Shown: positions 11,642 through 22,454 of the stretch, in pieces
Numbering within the stretch: position 1 is the first letter of the stretch
Layout of the letters: each line of letters begins with the position of its first letter
Assembly (NCBI RefSeq): GCF_910592395.1
Contig: NC_088317.1
Span: forward strand, 10,294,001 to 10,358,000
Direction: 5' to 3'
DNA length: 64,000 nt
DNA from: Lineus longissimus
Lineage: Eukaryota > Nemertea > Pilidiophora > Heteronemertea > Lineidae
Made by a program: the position numbers and the translations under genes
Notes under the pieces: model-generated
The model's database searches: none
The model's input: only the letters and a program-made list of their open reading frames with translations
Told to the model about the DNA's origin: nothing

Positions 11642-13353
11642 TTTTTAGCTCAGCTGACTAAGTCAGCCGAGCTTGTCAAATAAGTTGTTCAGTGGCGTCC
11701 GTCTGTCCATCCATCCATCCACCCATCCATCCATCCATCCATCCGTCCATCCGTTAAACCCATGGTGCACATTTTGTAACCGTAAGACCTAGAGACTTCA
11801 ATTTTGCATTTCTGGATACTTCTGGTCAAACTCTACTTTCAAAACAAAATTTGTCGCCATTCGACCTACTTCCTGCGAGCGAGAGTGCATGAAGGAAACT
11901 GGCCTATATCGGCCTAGGAGCAGCAGAATTAGTCGAAATATGCTCTAATATTAAGATAAAATTCTTGAAAATCTATTTTATTGAGAAAAAGTTCAAAATT
12001 TTAACAGGAGAGGGCGCTACCTGCCTTTTTATTATTTCTGCCGATTCAAATTCCCGCCCGATGACGTCAGCCATCAATGAAGTCTCCTATTTGCCAGTTC
12101 TCAAAACATGGCAGCTACACAACAAAAGCAGTAGCTCCTGGAATAAAGCACTGTTCACTTCAGCTTCGTAATCGATTGTACCCCCACTTTATTGTGTTTT
12201 ATGTGGTGTTCCTATTCAATCAACGATGTAAGGCCTTATTATGTTGGTTTTAATTGAGAAGGTGCATTATAAGCGGCGTACGAAATACCGAAGCGGAGAC
12301 AAAATGGCGGCATGTTGTTTACGCCATGTGCAATAATCTTGGAGCTCAATGACACTCAAGTACCCAATTTTCTGCTTAAAAAGGAGTCTGGTAGGCGATA
12401 TTATCACTAGTTTGTTTCAGTGGTAGTCATAAGGTCTTTAGGGACTACTTTCAGAAATTAGTTCTTGAAAATTTGGCCACATTTCTGTGAAAACGATATC
12501 GGAAGTGCATGCTCTGTTCGCGATGACATCGCCGATGTATTTTGAAGTGGAGAATTCCCACAGTATGTGCAGTGAATTGGCATGATTCTGTTCGCCTATT
12601 AAGTTTTAGTTCTACGATTCTTTCATGAGTAAAAGGTAGACATTCTAAGCAATACAATAATGTCACTCCCATAAAAATTGATTGGAAATTGAGGGAGCTA
12701 CGGCATTCTGTTCGGCAACTGGCAGCGCTGAAAAAATACTTTGCATACTGTACAATACCAAATGGCACATTTTAAAAAGCGCTCATTGGACAACGTAGGG
12801 AATCACCAGAAATGATGTCATCGCTGGTCTAAATAGAAAACTACGGTGGCGCAGGAGAGCACAAGAAAAGGTTTAGCATTAACTTCGTCATGCAAGCTTC
12901 AGCAACAAAACGATTTCTCATGAATGATTTATTTGATCATCATCAGCTTGTTTCCCCTGATAGATAAAAAAATGATTTACAATTTCCATCAAAGTTTTCT
13001 ATTTTGTGTATAGTCACATGTTATTTAACTGGCAAGGAGCCAAGCAGTTTTGAATATTCGCGGGAAAATATTTCGTACTTGTAAACGAGGCTATGACAAT
13101 GAGTATCCTCATTCATGGCATAAACTTCATGTTTCGGTAAATATTTTCATACGATGATTTCACCCGAATTATGGTCAGGATTGAGGAATGAACAGTGGCA
13201 TAATTATGTCAACCAAAAACATTGGTACCGTAGTGAACGCAAAACGATATCAAATACCATGGAGCATGCCATTTTCATGCATAATGAACTAAACACCGGG
13301 AAGATATTAATGATATTAACTCAGCTGAGCGCCAGGCCCTTGGACCTCTTGTT
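11642..13353 (+). mobile_element. HINE-like element, family L (CAGCTGA ends)
   Basis: The 5' end is TTTTT followed by an imperfect hairpin (11647-11673) with arms AGCTCAGCTGACT and AGTCAGCCGAGCT, then an ATCC/GTCC microsatellite (11700-11755), then the 'aaccgtaagacctagagactt' block that corresponds to the opening of the other families. The 3' end has TCAGCTGAGC (13321-13330), inverted relative to the 5' arm, followed by a hairpin AGGCCCTTGGACCT (13334-13347) and CTTGTT. The ~1.5-kb interior has no recognised protein and none of the ~300-bp units found in the other copies. The architecture matches non-autonomous Helentrons (HINEs). Confidence 0.65.
11700..11755. repeat. ATCC/GTCC tetranucleotide microsatellite
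   Basis: A run of CCATCCATCCATCC-type repeats with interspersed GTCC, directly after the 5' hairpin of the surrounding element. It occupies the position held by GTC repeats in the other HINE-like copies of this window. Confidence 0.9.
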
Positions 13354-13743
13354 CACAAAAGTTTTGATCTTTTTTTGTACATTTATGTTTTACCTTACCA
13401 TCAACATGAACAGCAAGCCATACAGGGTTGTATATCCTCTCACGGTTTTCGCATATCAGCACAGACTACTCATTGTTTTTGTAACATAATCGGGAATGTT
13501 AATAGTAAATATCTTATGTTGTTGGTGTTTTTTTACAAAGTGCTATTTTTCTCATGTTTACAGGATGATGCAGTCTATAATCTACGAGTCATTCTGGTGG
13601 TCTCCAATGGCAAAGTGGTGTTGCTGTGCATGCTGTGGAACTGGTGAAACGAAACCAATCAACCAGTCAGCCATGAGATTGACAGGATCGGGGAAGAAGA
13701 CCCTGTATCTTAGCTGATTTGTCCTTCACCGCTGGTTTTACAG
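13354..13743. other. Spacer without recognised gene
   Basis: Short frames only. It ends at the left terminal repeat of the N-RAG-type element. Confidence 0.4.
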
Positions 13744-14545
13744 CGACAACTTAGTTTAATAGGCCACTTTATCAGTGAGGCCTAGACTGACCCAGATAAA
13801 CTAGTTCATAGGGAATTCCATCTCCTCGGTGATCTGGGTCGCAGCAAAAATAGAACTGATGCCCAGTGGTAAAGTGGGCTATTGCAGGCTATATTTACAC
13901 ATTATGCTCGGTTTTCTTCCTGGAATAGATTCCTGACATTCCAATCTGTCTGTGTCAGTGTTTGTTTCAAGAAAATCGGACCACAGATAAGGAATAACAA
14001 TGGGGATGCCGTATCCTACTTAGGACAGTTTCTGCTATCAAGTAATGTTTAATCAATAGCCAATTAATTAAATCTGTCCTCATTCACCATCATGAAAACT
14101 TGTTTGTCGTCTAGTTTGGGGGTAATCCTAACATATAAAACATCCTAACATATAAAACGGGCCGCATTACCGGACAGTTGTTCGGTTTCCAGGTATAGGA
14201 TCCCAGATAAGGGTCTAACTGAAAAGATACTGCACTGGTCCTAACACAACTTTACTTGATTCAAACACATCTAAAGCAATCGACAAGGTGTAAGTTCATT
14301 TTGATTGGCAGGGTGAGCCACATAAGGTATTTAACCCCTCTTGTGCCACCCTAATTAAGGGGTTGAGGTGGGCGTGGCACACAACAAAAATTCAAATTTC
14401 AGGAATGAAAATGCAGATACATGCAACAATATTCAAGGATACAATTACAGGAAATGATATCAATAAGGCAAGATGCAGTTCATGAATTATAAAAGCAATA
14501 ATATAATATTGATGTGAAACAAAAAGGCCCTGATTGAAGTTGATT

Positions 14546-17500
14546 CTACTTTGTTGATTTTGATGATTGTCTCTTAGCCTTTTTGTCTTTCTTGTTCAGC
14601 TCGATGGATGTCTCAAGGTGTCTTTCTTTTGTCATGATCAGAAGTTTGTCCAGTGGTGTCTGTGCTCCCCATCCTCTTGATGCCAATCTATTGAATTCCT
14701 TATGGATGGCCTCACCCCCTTGTTCGTCAAGGAGGGCTAGCCCGAATCTCCATTTCCGGATGAAAGGCACTGCATGATCTTCTAATATGTGCATTTTTGG
14801 AATCATTCGTACGAGTTCGAAGTGCGTTCGGAAGAAATCCATATAAGCGTCAATGCTATCCTCTATGTCCTGAATCTGATCCTCTTCGATGTAGTTGCTG
14901 TGTGAGATGTTTGAGTGAACCAATGAAAATAATCTGTTGAGCTCTGTGTACTTGTTTTTCAGTTGTTGTCCTCGAAGAATAATCTCGGGGGAATCTACCA
15001 GTCGTTTTATCCTGTTTGCTGTTGATTGTAGCAGATCTGTGTAGACATCTTCCTGAAAATGAACTCATACTTTTGTAATCAATGTTATTATAAATTATCA
15101 GGAATCGAGTGTCATGATTTTTTATGAAAAGCAAGCATACCTTCAAGTATTTATGGCAGTGATTTCCAACCATGGTCCCACCAAAGTATTGCTTGCAACG
15201 GATGTGGTGTTTTTCCAGTATGTCCTCGAGGTGTTTTGTCACTGGTCCTTCACCTGGGGCAAGGCTGGTCTCACGCTTAAGCTTCTTCTTTTCCATTTCC
15301 TGAAATGGTATTAGGTGATGATATAGACAGGGTTACAACATGAGAAAGGGTGGAGAGAAGACATATCAGATGGTAATTTTACGGTTATACTTACAAGGGA
15401 TTTAACTTTCTTTTCCATAATGGTTTTCTGCTTTGGGGATAGGTTCTTCTTACTAACCAATTCCTTTCTAAGATCTGTGATGTCATCGTGTAAAGAATGG
15501 AATGTTCTTAAGTTAATGAGGCACTTTCCATACACGGAGGTGTTCTCGGGATCAGCCAATGGACAGTTAATGAGAGAAATAGTCAAATCGATATTGTGAC
15601 ACTCTGTCTTCAAGAGTTCATGATGCACATTCACAATTCCAAGGAGTATATGGAGATTTGGAGGGCATACCTGAAAAAATAAACCTGAGTCATCACGAAG
15701 TCACATGATACAGTTTCACACAATGGTTGGAAGAGAAAATATATCAATACTAAAGATTATTTGTACATACGTGGCTTATTTCAATGTTTAAGATCGGCGA
15801 ATTGATGACATTGTAGAAACGGTTCGCATTCTTCTTCTTCCCTTCCCCTTCATTTAGAAATCGTTGGTGCATCATATTCAGTGTCTGGAGGTTACGTTTT
15901 CTCTTTCGACCCCTCGCCTCTCTAGATACTTCCATATCATCCTTTGAGATAAGGCACCAAAGACAAGGAAACATTCCTGCAGCACCGGATAGACCGTAGA
16001 TATTGCAGAGGTAGTCATAATCGCCAAATTGGAATAACCGCATGGTCTTGCCTCTGAAAAATGATGAGAAAGATTATAAATGATAAGCTCTGCATAAAGT
16101 TTGGAAACAAACACAGACATTACAAAAGGAAGTTCTGCTCGCAGTGGCACAGTAGTCGGCTTACCTCCATCTCATTAGTTTCAACTCCTCAATCTCTTCA
16201 GCCAAGTTTTTCAGACCTCTCTCTAGGTTCTCTCGATAGTCCTTGGCTCCAAATATGCAGACAATTGCTGTGTTGGCGGACGAATTCGGTTCATTGGTGT
16301 TTACGATCTGAAGCCCTTGTTTGAATGTATTTGTTCCAAACAGAACATTCCCTCCATGGTCCCCACCAAGCTTGATCCACACCTCATCCTTTGGGAGTTT
16401 ATCATCATGCCAATGGACGGCCTTTGGAATGCTGTAAAAACATAATGTACCAAAAGATTTAGCCTACTGGACACAAAACAATGCAGTATACGTAATCAAT
16501 ATTTATACATTTAGTAATAGCATCAACTTAATAATAGATATTTACCCATCCAAGACATTAAGGCGATCGATCACATAGCTCTGAAGGTCTGGTATGAAGA
16601 CAATTGGTGCCTGCACATCAATTAGAATATTTGGTGCTGCAGCTGCATTCTTGGATTTGGGGGGTCGGGCCTTCAAGGTCATCATTTCTCCCCTAAGATA
16701 GCCGCCAAGTGCCTTTGCTCGTTCTTCACAAATTTTCTCATTCCCTTCAAACCTACAACCAACATCTGTGAACATCCTGCAAAATGAACCAGGTATACAT
16801 GAAATAGTTTTAACTTTGGCCGATTAATTTATATGAAATGTGAATCTAAGAAAAAATGTCTTAGAAGGGAGGTTACGGTAATTACCTCTTCTGTATATCA
16901 AGCTGCACCCAAGATAGCCGCATTCTCGTTTTCATCTTGAGTGACAGTTGACGACTGATTTTGAGCCTTGATCTTACTCCTGCTCCTGCACATATCTTCT
17001 CTCTCTCTTTCCTGTCACATCGTTTGAGCTCCTTCGTTAGTTGCGTACTTGTTGATGCTCTTGTGGACCCGAACATACATCTTTTTAAACGTTCTGTTGC
17101 CAAAGCTCTTTTCCATACTGTTGTTGCGCATGCCACTGTTGAAGAAACTCTTGCCTTGGGTACCACACATAACTTTACTGGCTATAAGTAAAACAGGCAA
17201 TAAGCACACAGAATAGTGAACAAAACTATATAAAAAGTGAATGACAATAATAATGTTATGGGAAGTTAATTTAAAATTGGTTCCTACCCGTCCTCCTGTC
17301 TTGCATTCAATGTAAGATGCATCGCCAGATGTTTCAATTTTCCTCTTCACCATATTCGTTAAAACTTTATCCTCGTCTGGTTTAAGTGGTTCCGATAGAG
17401 ATGCGAGTAATTTACTGGGTGTGGTTTGAATGCACATGTCAACCTTTGGTGGCTTTGCTGGAGTACTAGTACGAAATGTTTTTGACTGGTTGAGATCAGT

Positions 17501-19131
17501 GTTGAGAGACGTATCCATTAAAGTATCATCATCATCATTACCATCATCATCATCATCATCATCATTTTTGGCTTCTTTGTCCACACTTTGGTTTTTACTA
17601 GTGTCACACGAATGCTTACCAACCACATTGGTATATGGACGTCGTTACCCACAGTCTTTGCACTTTATTTTCAAACGCAGAAGTTGAGTAAAAAATAGTG
17701 GGGGAGGTTTTGAGACTTCCCTGAACAAAACAGTTTCCTGGCACACTGGACATTGAATCTCATCACTTTCTTGACCAGTGAAAAGAGACGACAGACATGT
17801 AGAACAATAACAATGGTGGCACTTTGTAACAACAGTGTAGGTTGAAAATATATCTTTACATATTGGACAGGTGTACATTTCCTGGGAATCATCTAATTCA
17901 GAATTTTCTGGTGCCATAATCCTATCACTGTCCCAGAAATTTTCAAATATGTCCGAATCATGAATATTAAAAGGAAGTTGTCGTAGCCAACCACCTTTGG
18001 CCTGTCTCCTGTACTTAGGGTTTGTCATCTGGTTAAAGTGGTGGCAAACATTGCAATTATCTGCATGGGGGAGCCAAAATGATCTGTCTTTCACTTTGCA
18101 TTCTTTTCGGAAACACACATATTTTGTTACTTAAGGAATTGAACCCGAGGCGGAGGACCTTGGTTGAGTTACCAAGACACTCTCGGGTGGAGCTAAAATT
18201 TCGTCCAAACCCTCGCCGACAGTCTCGGGTGGAGCTAAAATACAGTCCAAACCCTCGCCGACAGGCGAGGGTTTGGACGAAATTTTAGCTCCACCCGAGA
18301 GTGTCTTGGTAACTCAACCAAGGTCCGAAGCCGAGGGTTCAATTTCTATTCTAAAATACCTCAAACTTAAAAAGATAGGCCACGAAAGTAACTTGAATAT
18401 GTGCGAATTTGGCAAATTCCATCCATCGCCGGCCCGGCCGGAGCGCCGGTAGCGCCATTGTTTACATTATGTTACGGCGACGTTACAGAAAATCAGACAT
18501 GTACATTTTGTACAGCGCGCATAGGAAGTCCGCATCGGCTCGCTCAAATGATGCTAAAATCTGCGCAAATGGGCTATTTGGAGTGCTTTTCTCGGCAAAT
18601 ATGTGTAGTGCTCATTAAAAAACTTAGGGTGGTTGATGCTTCCTTGACTGATTTGTGTTTGAAGCAGTGTTTTGAGCGCCTCAAACTTCTGAGGTGAGCC
18701 GAAATTCCATTGACGTGACGTGTGCATGGTTTCCACATTTTAGTGCAACCCGAGGGAACTTTGGTAGAGCATCTTGGTTGCGTGTCCAAAACACTCCGCT
18801 CTCAGAACGAGGCTTATGCATTTTCCATTTAAAAGTTGACTTTACGGTACCAAGGTATTTTAGAATATATCATCACGTTTCGAATCTCTTACAATTTGTT
18901 AACACATTTTCTGCATTTGAAGGGAGAATGGGTATCAGGGGAGTCAAGGGTAATATCAATATCATAGAATTCAATTATGTCGGACTTTCTCAAGGTGCAT
19001 GTCACTGGCTTGCGATCTTTTCGCTCCTTTTTACCCTGAACAAGTTCACAACAAATACGGCATAACTTTTGAATATAACTATGGTGAACCCTAAGGGCCT
19101 CAGTTGGCCCCTCCATACCTTTTATAGTATC
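14546..19131 (-). CDS. Spliced N-RAG-type protein: RAG1-like N-terminal zinc/RING region plus unknown C-terminal region
   Basis: Nine exons with GT-AG borders: 19131-18893, then about 18118-17288, 17181-16886, 16776-16546, 16431-16165, 16053-15771, 15670-15395, 15299-15141, 15052-14546. The reading phase matches at every junction from 17288 onward; total about 1,030 codons. Exon 1 has LCRICC...FKCRKC. Exon 2 has FWLPHADNCNVC, a RING finger (YTCPICKD, KCHHCYCSTC, QCPVC) and a CKDCG...HSC finger. This order and spacing match the RAG1 N-terminal zinc-binding region. A poly-Asp run (ATC repeat, 17523-17567) follows. Later exons carry KLGGDHGG, FGDYDYLCNIYGLSGAAG with CLWC, and HILEDHAVPFIRKW, which I know only from unnamed invertebrate proteins; none is the RAG1 catalytic core. 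Lesions: a TAA at 17645-17647 inside the last zinc finger, and no good acceptor visible for exon 2, just where a fold-back repeat is inserted. An upstream first exon is likely. Confidence 0.82.
18139..18342. repeat. Fold-back element (long near-perfect hairpin) in an intron
   Basis: Arms of about 85 bp, AATTGAACCC...(18137-18223) and its inverse ...GGGTTCAATT (18258-18344). They are nearly perfect over the inner 70 bp, which includes ACCTTGGTTGAGTTACCAAG and TCGGGTGGAGCTAAAATTTC. The spacer is a further direct copy of part of the arm (18222-18263). It begins only about 20 bp from the first recognisable codon of the RING exon on the minus strand. It may be a fold-back MITE inserted in the intron. 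I see no matching copy at the other end of the N-RAG element, so it is not that element's terminal repeat. Confidence 0.9.
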
Positions 19132-19850
19132 CTAAAGGGATCTGAATAAATCCAGCAAACTAAATATCAGAAATCCATTTGAAATTCCATTCAGAAAATA
19201 AAAGAATGCAGATAATTCACAAAAAAGGGTTAACGGCACACCTTCGTGGACACAGGGTTTTTGTCAGGCCATAGATCCTATTAAAATAACTGTCCGGTGA
19301 AAATCTCACTTCTTGCACCGAGGATAGTATCCCAGCTATCACTAACACTAAATATTTTCTGCCAAAATGAGGACAAACTTTACTAATTAAATGACTCATT
19401 ACACTCAAAATTTAAGCATGTGGCTTCTCTCCATTGTTAACTTCAGACCCCGATATAGGGCACTAGGCCCGCTGTACCAAGAAAGTGTGACTCATATGTG
19501 TTGGCATATATAAACAAGAAAAGACTACAAACAACTGTTTCATTAAAGACCCATCTTTAATTAAGAAAATTAATTATATCTGACAGAGAGTCAAGATTTC
19601 TTCCTGCAAATACGCCACCTATCGTGTTACTATAAATACCCATCTGGGCCTGTGACCCAGAATTGAGATCAGATAATCAAGAATGGCCTATTTTAACTAA
19701 GTTGTCGATCTGAGGCAGGAAAAGACAGCGGTGCCTTCACGTTTTGGTCTTGTTTTACTGTATTATACAAGTTGATTGAATAAAGAAGCCTTGAAATTGA
19801 ATAGGCATCTCTGAATTTTTATTTATCATAATATTAAAAAATAATAAAAC

Positions 19851-20093
19851 TGATCGATATAAGAGAAGAGCGTAATGTATGAGACGTTATCATGCCTGAT
19901 GTCACAATCAAGTCAGACTTCGTTGTAGCCTGATTGATATAAGAGAAGCGGGTGATGAAAGAGACGGCATCATGCCTCATGTCACAATCAAGTAAGAGAC
20001 CGCATTGTAGCCTGATTGATATGAGAGGAGAGAGGGTGATGTTAGAGATGGCATCATGCCTCATGTCACCATCTAGAGACTGCATTGTAGCCT
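19851..20093. repeat. Three tandem copies of an ~81-bp unit
   Basis: Copies start at 19851, 19931 and 20013 with 'tgat(c/t)gatat(a/g)agag'. Each contains a GGTGATG-like text, 'catcatgcctcatgtcac' and ends 'attgtagcc'. Divergence between copies is about 10-15 percent by eye. No coding frame is implied. Confidence 0.85.
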
Positions 20094-20124
20094 TATGGGA
20101 GGGAATAGGGCAGTGTCACAAGAA

Positions 20125-20530
20125 CTAATCTAAACTCAATGTAATGAAGGAGAGATTTGCACTGACTTACTTTTATGACCTTCTCCCCTGCTCTAAGGCC
20201 TTTATAGCTAAAGTAGTCATGTTTGGTATCGAACTAAAGATAATGAACAGTAGGTTTGTGCTAACCCATTTTCATTACCAACTGACCTACTTGGGGACGG
20301 TTACAGCGAAAGGTGTCATCCGTGTTTGATATCAAACTAAAAGTGTTTAAGAGTAGGTTTACCCTGATATACTTTTATGACTCACTAAACAACTTGAACA
20401 CCGTTCGAGGAAGGCAGTCGCTTTAATGGTATCAAACTAAAGGTATTGAAAAAAGAGCAGTTTTGCGCTGGCCTGCTTAAACACAGTTGGAGCAAAGGCA
20501 GTGAAGGTATTGAAGAGCGGATGTAACAAA
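20125..20530. repeat. Four diverged tandem copies of a ~102-bp unit
   Basis: Copies begin near 20125, 20232, 20334 and 20434 with 'aactaaa(g/a)gtattgaa'-like text, followed by 'agtaggttt' and 'ctgacctacttttatga'-like text. Spacing is regular although identity is low. It follows directly on the 81-bp array and is unrelated in sequence. Confidence 0.6.
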
Positions 20531-21107
20531 AGAACCCCTCAACTACTTCATTCACTGCAGTTCAAATAAAACCTTCACAACTGTCATCCACCCTAGGGGC
20601 CAAATTCATTGGACGTGTGTAACTTCTCCCTGATTAGTTATAGGGCCTATTCATATTCTGTGAAGATTTACATGAAGGACCTGAATCTGTCTATTCTGTA
20701 GTTAAACGCTGTTTTAAGCTGAACACCCTTCGAGGATTTGGCCCGATTTGTCTAAGCTTGATTCCATCTAGTCTGTCCACATCTCCCTATCTACCATAAA
20801 CTTACATTCTGGTATTCGCATATACTACTTGCTACATTTTCTTGTCATTCATCTCATTCCTTGCTATTAAATTCCGCCAGCGTAGCTATTCAGGCCGCCA
20901 GGTCTCTAGTTTACATATGCGATCGGTCGATGTTCACTGCACGTTCAGCTGGTGGGAGAAAAATTTATTATGTGGGCGTGGTTTGCCGATCTCAAAATAT
21001 TATAATCCACCACACTTTTTTTCACTGTTTCAACTATGTCAAAACACTTCATCTTTCATGTGTGTGTACTGCTGTAGCCGGTGTCAAAACCGAACAACAG
21101 TGAAACC
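20531..21107. other. No recognisable gene
   Basis: Short frames only. The region may contain upstream parts of the RPA-like gene, but I see no convincing exon. Confidence 0.4.
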
Positions 21108-21826
21108 AGAATTGTACCTCTCATGTATTCAAACACATCTTATTACCTTTTCTGATCAACTTTAAAGGCCACGTCACTCATGTCATTCAGGAAGAACCAG
21201 AACTGACTATTTGTTACTCAAAAAAGAATATTAAGATCAAACGCTTCGCACTGTCTAATACCAAAAGTTCAGTCAACCTATCTGCCTGGGGCAACACAAT
21301 TCCCCAAATCAAGACTGGTACCACTCACGAATTTACAGATTTATCAATCTCCAACTACGATGATGTTAAACATCTGCAAACTACCCAATCGTCAACAATC
21401 ACAGAAGTCAGCAAAATCAAACATCCATGCAAAACGACATACTCATGCAACTACTGTAAAAAAACTAATAAACCTGAAAATTTTTCTGAATTTTCATTTA
21501 GCTGCCCACACTGCGGTATGAGGCAGATAACTACTGCTATGATCAAACAGCTGAAACTAAAGCCAAATATCATTGCCAATAATGGCCAAGCTCACCATAT
21601 TACTGGGTACAACCCAGTTATTACTGATTTCTTGTTAGAACATGATGCACCATGTAAGACCAATGAAGAAATTGAAGACTATTTCCTTCAGCTAAGTTCA
21701 TTTTCTGTCACTATCAACAGCCAGTTGAGCATCACAGATATTTCCATGAAAGAGGAATATGAAAAAGATGAAAAAAAAGAAGAACAAGATGAAGAAGAAG
21801 ATCTGAATGAATCTGAAAAACAGTAG
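21108..21826 (+). CDS. RPA-like OB-fold protein with zinc ribbon, probably transposon-associated fragment
   Basis: A single frame is open from about 21108 (after a TGA) to a stop at 21824-21826, about 238 codons. The first Met in frame is only at 21518, so the 5' part is probably an exon or lacks its start. The pattern SVNLSAWGNTIP, then a glycine-containing loop and a YDDVKHLQTT strand region, resembles the C-terminal OB folds of RPA70-like proteins. It is followed by a four-Cys ribbon, SCNYCKK...FSCPHCGMRQ, and a second small fold. It ends in a very acidic Glu/Lys tail (EEYEKDEKKEEQDEEED). RPA-like genes are carried by some animal Helitrons/Helentrons. That link is inference from the surrounding HINE-like elements; no Rep/helicase is present here. 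Confidence 0.45.
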
Positions 21827-22452
21827 GGTTTGCATAATTTTCATGATCATAAATGATCACAAGACCTGTTGACATAACCATATAATACAGTCTACAATTT
21901 ATATATATACAATCAATATATGTTGTTGTTAAAACTGAATATTGTTCAAACTCAAACTTTATTATACTTGCCCTTTCTGTACAAACATGAAGTAAAAACA
22001 TTTACTTGTCTTCATTCATATCACCCATTATATCAGTTATTTGAGTCTGATTCTCAGCTTCATGTACACAGGTACATGTATACTTTCTTATGTATCATGC
22101 CAGTATTATTTTGAATAGACATGATAGAAGAACATTTCAAACAAAAAACTTTGGCGCATTTTTCAACTGTGTGCAATGGTGCCCTTCAAACAAAAATGAT
22201 GTGAACACGTACATCAATTTTTAGTAAACTGCATGATAGTACTCCCAACATTTGGCTACTACTGAGGTCTAACTCACTTATGTAGTATGACATTTAGATA
22301 ATGATGAAACAGGATGGCAGAATTAATTCCATTAGCAAAATCATGTTTCTGGACTGAACTTAAAAAAATCATGTTTCTGCTTGCATCATTTTTCGTCTCT
22401 ACCCAATAGCACAAGTACACAAGAGAGATATTTGTATTGGGACAGTTTGTAA
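21827..22452. other. AT-rich spacer, no recognisable gene
   Basis: Short frames only, with no repeat structure noticed up to the Tc1 target TA at 22453. Confidence 0.4.
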
Positions 22453-22454
22453 TA

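Larger units (their letters stand above)
13744..19707 (-). mobile_element. N-RAG-type DNA transposon with terminal inverted repeats
   Basis: The left end is CGACAACTTAGTTTAATAG (continuing GCCA, 13744-13766). The right end, read inverted, is CGACAACTTAGTTAAAATAG (continuing GCCA, 19707-19684): about 22 of 24 aligned positions agree. Between them lies a single minus-strand spliced gene (14546-19131) that fills most of the element, with about 0.8 kb of non-coding DNA on its 3' side and 0.55 kb on its 5' side. No clear target duplication is visible next to these termini, so the exact ends may be a few bases off. An N-RAG-TP transposon, encoding a protein like the RAG1 N-terminus, is known from Aplysia; the resemblance here is by domain content. 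A fold-back repeat sits inside the first recognised intron. Confidence 0.72.

Noticed and set aside
18139-18342. Palindrome taken as the terminal inverted repeat of the N-RAG element
   Set aside because: Both arms are at the same place and a coding exon with RAG1-like zinc motifs (18893-19131) lies beyond it. A better end pair is at 13744 and 19707.
14546-19131. Full RAG1 (with catalytic core) or a Transib-type RAG-like gene
   Set aside because: Only the N-terminal zinc/RING part resembles RAG1. The downstream exons lack the RAG1/Transib core motifs, and no RAG2-like kelch frame is present.
19120-19131. TATAAAA next to the N-RAG first exon as a TATA box
   Set aside because: It lies within coding distance of the first recognised codons, directly after a plausible splice acceptor, so it is too close to serve as that gene's promoter.
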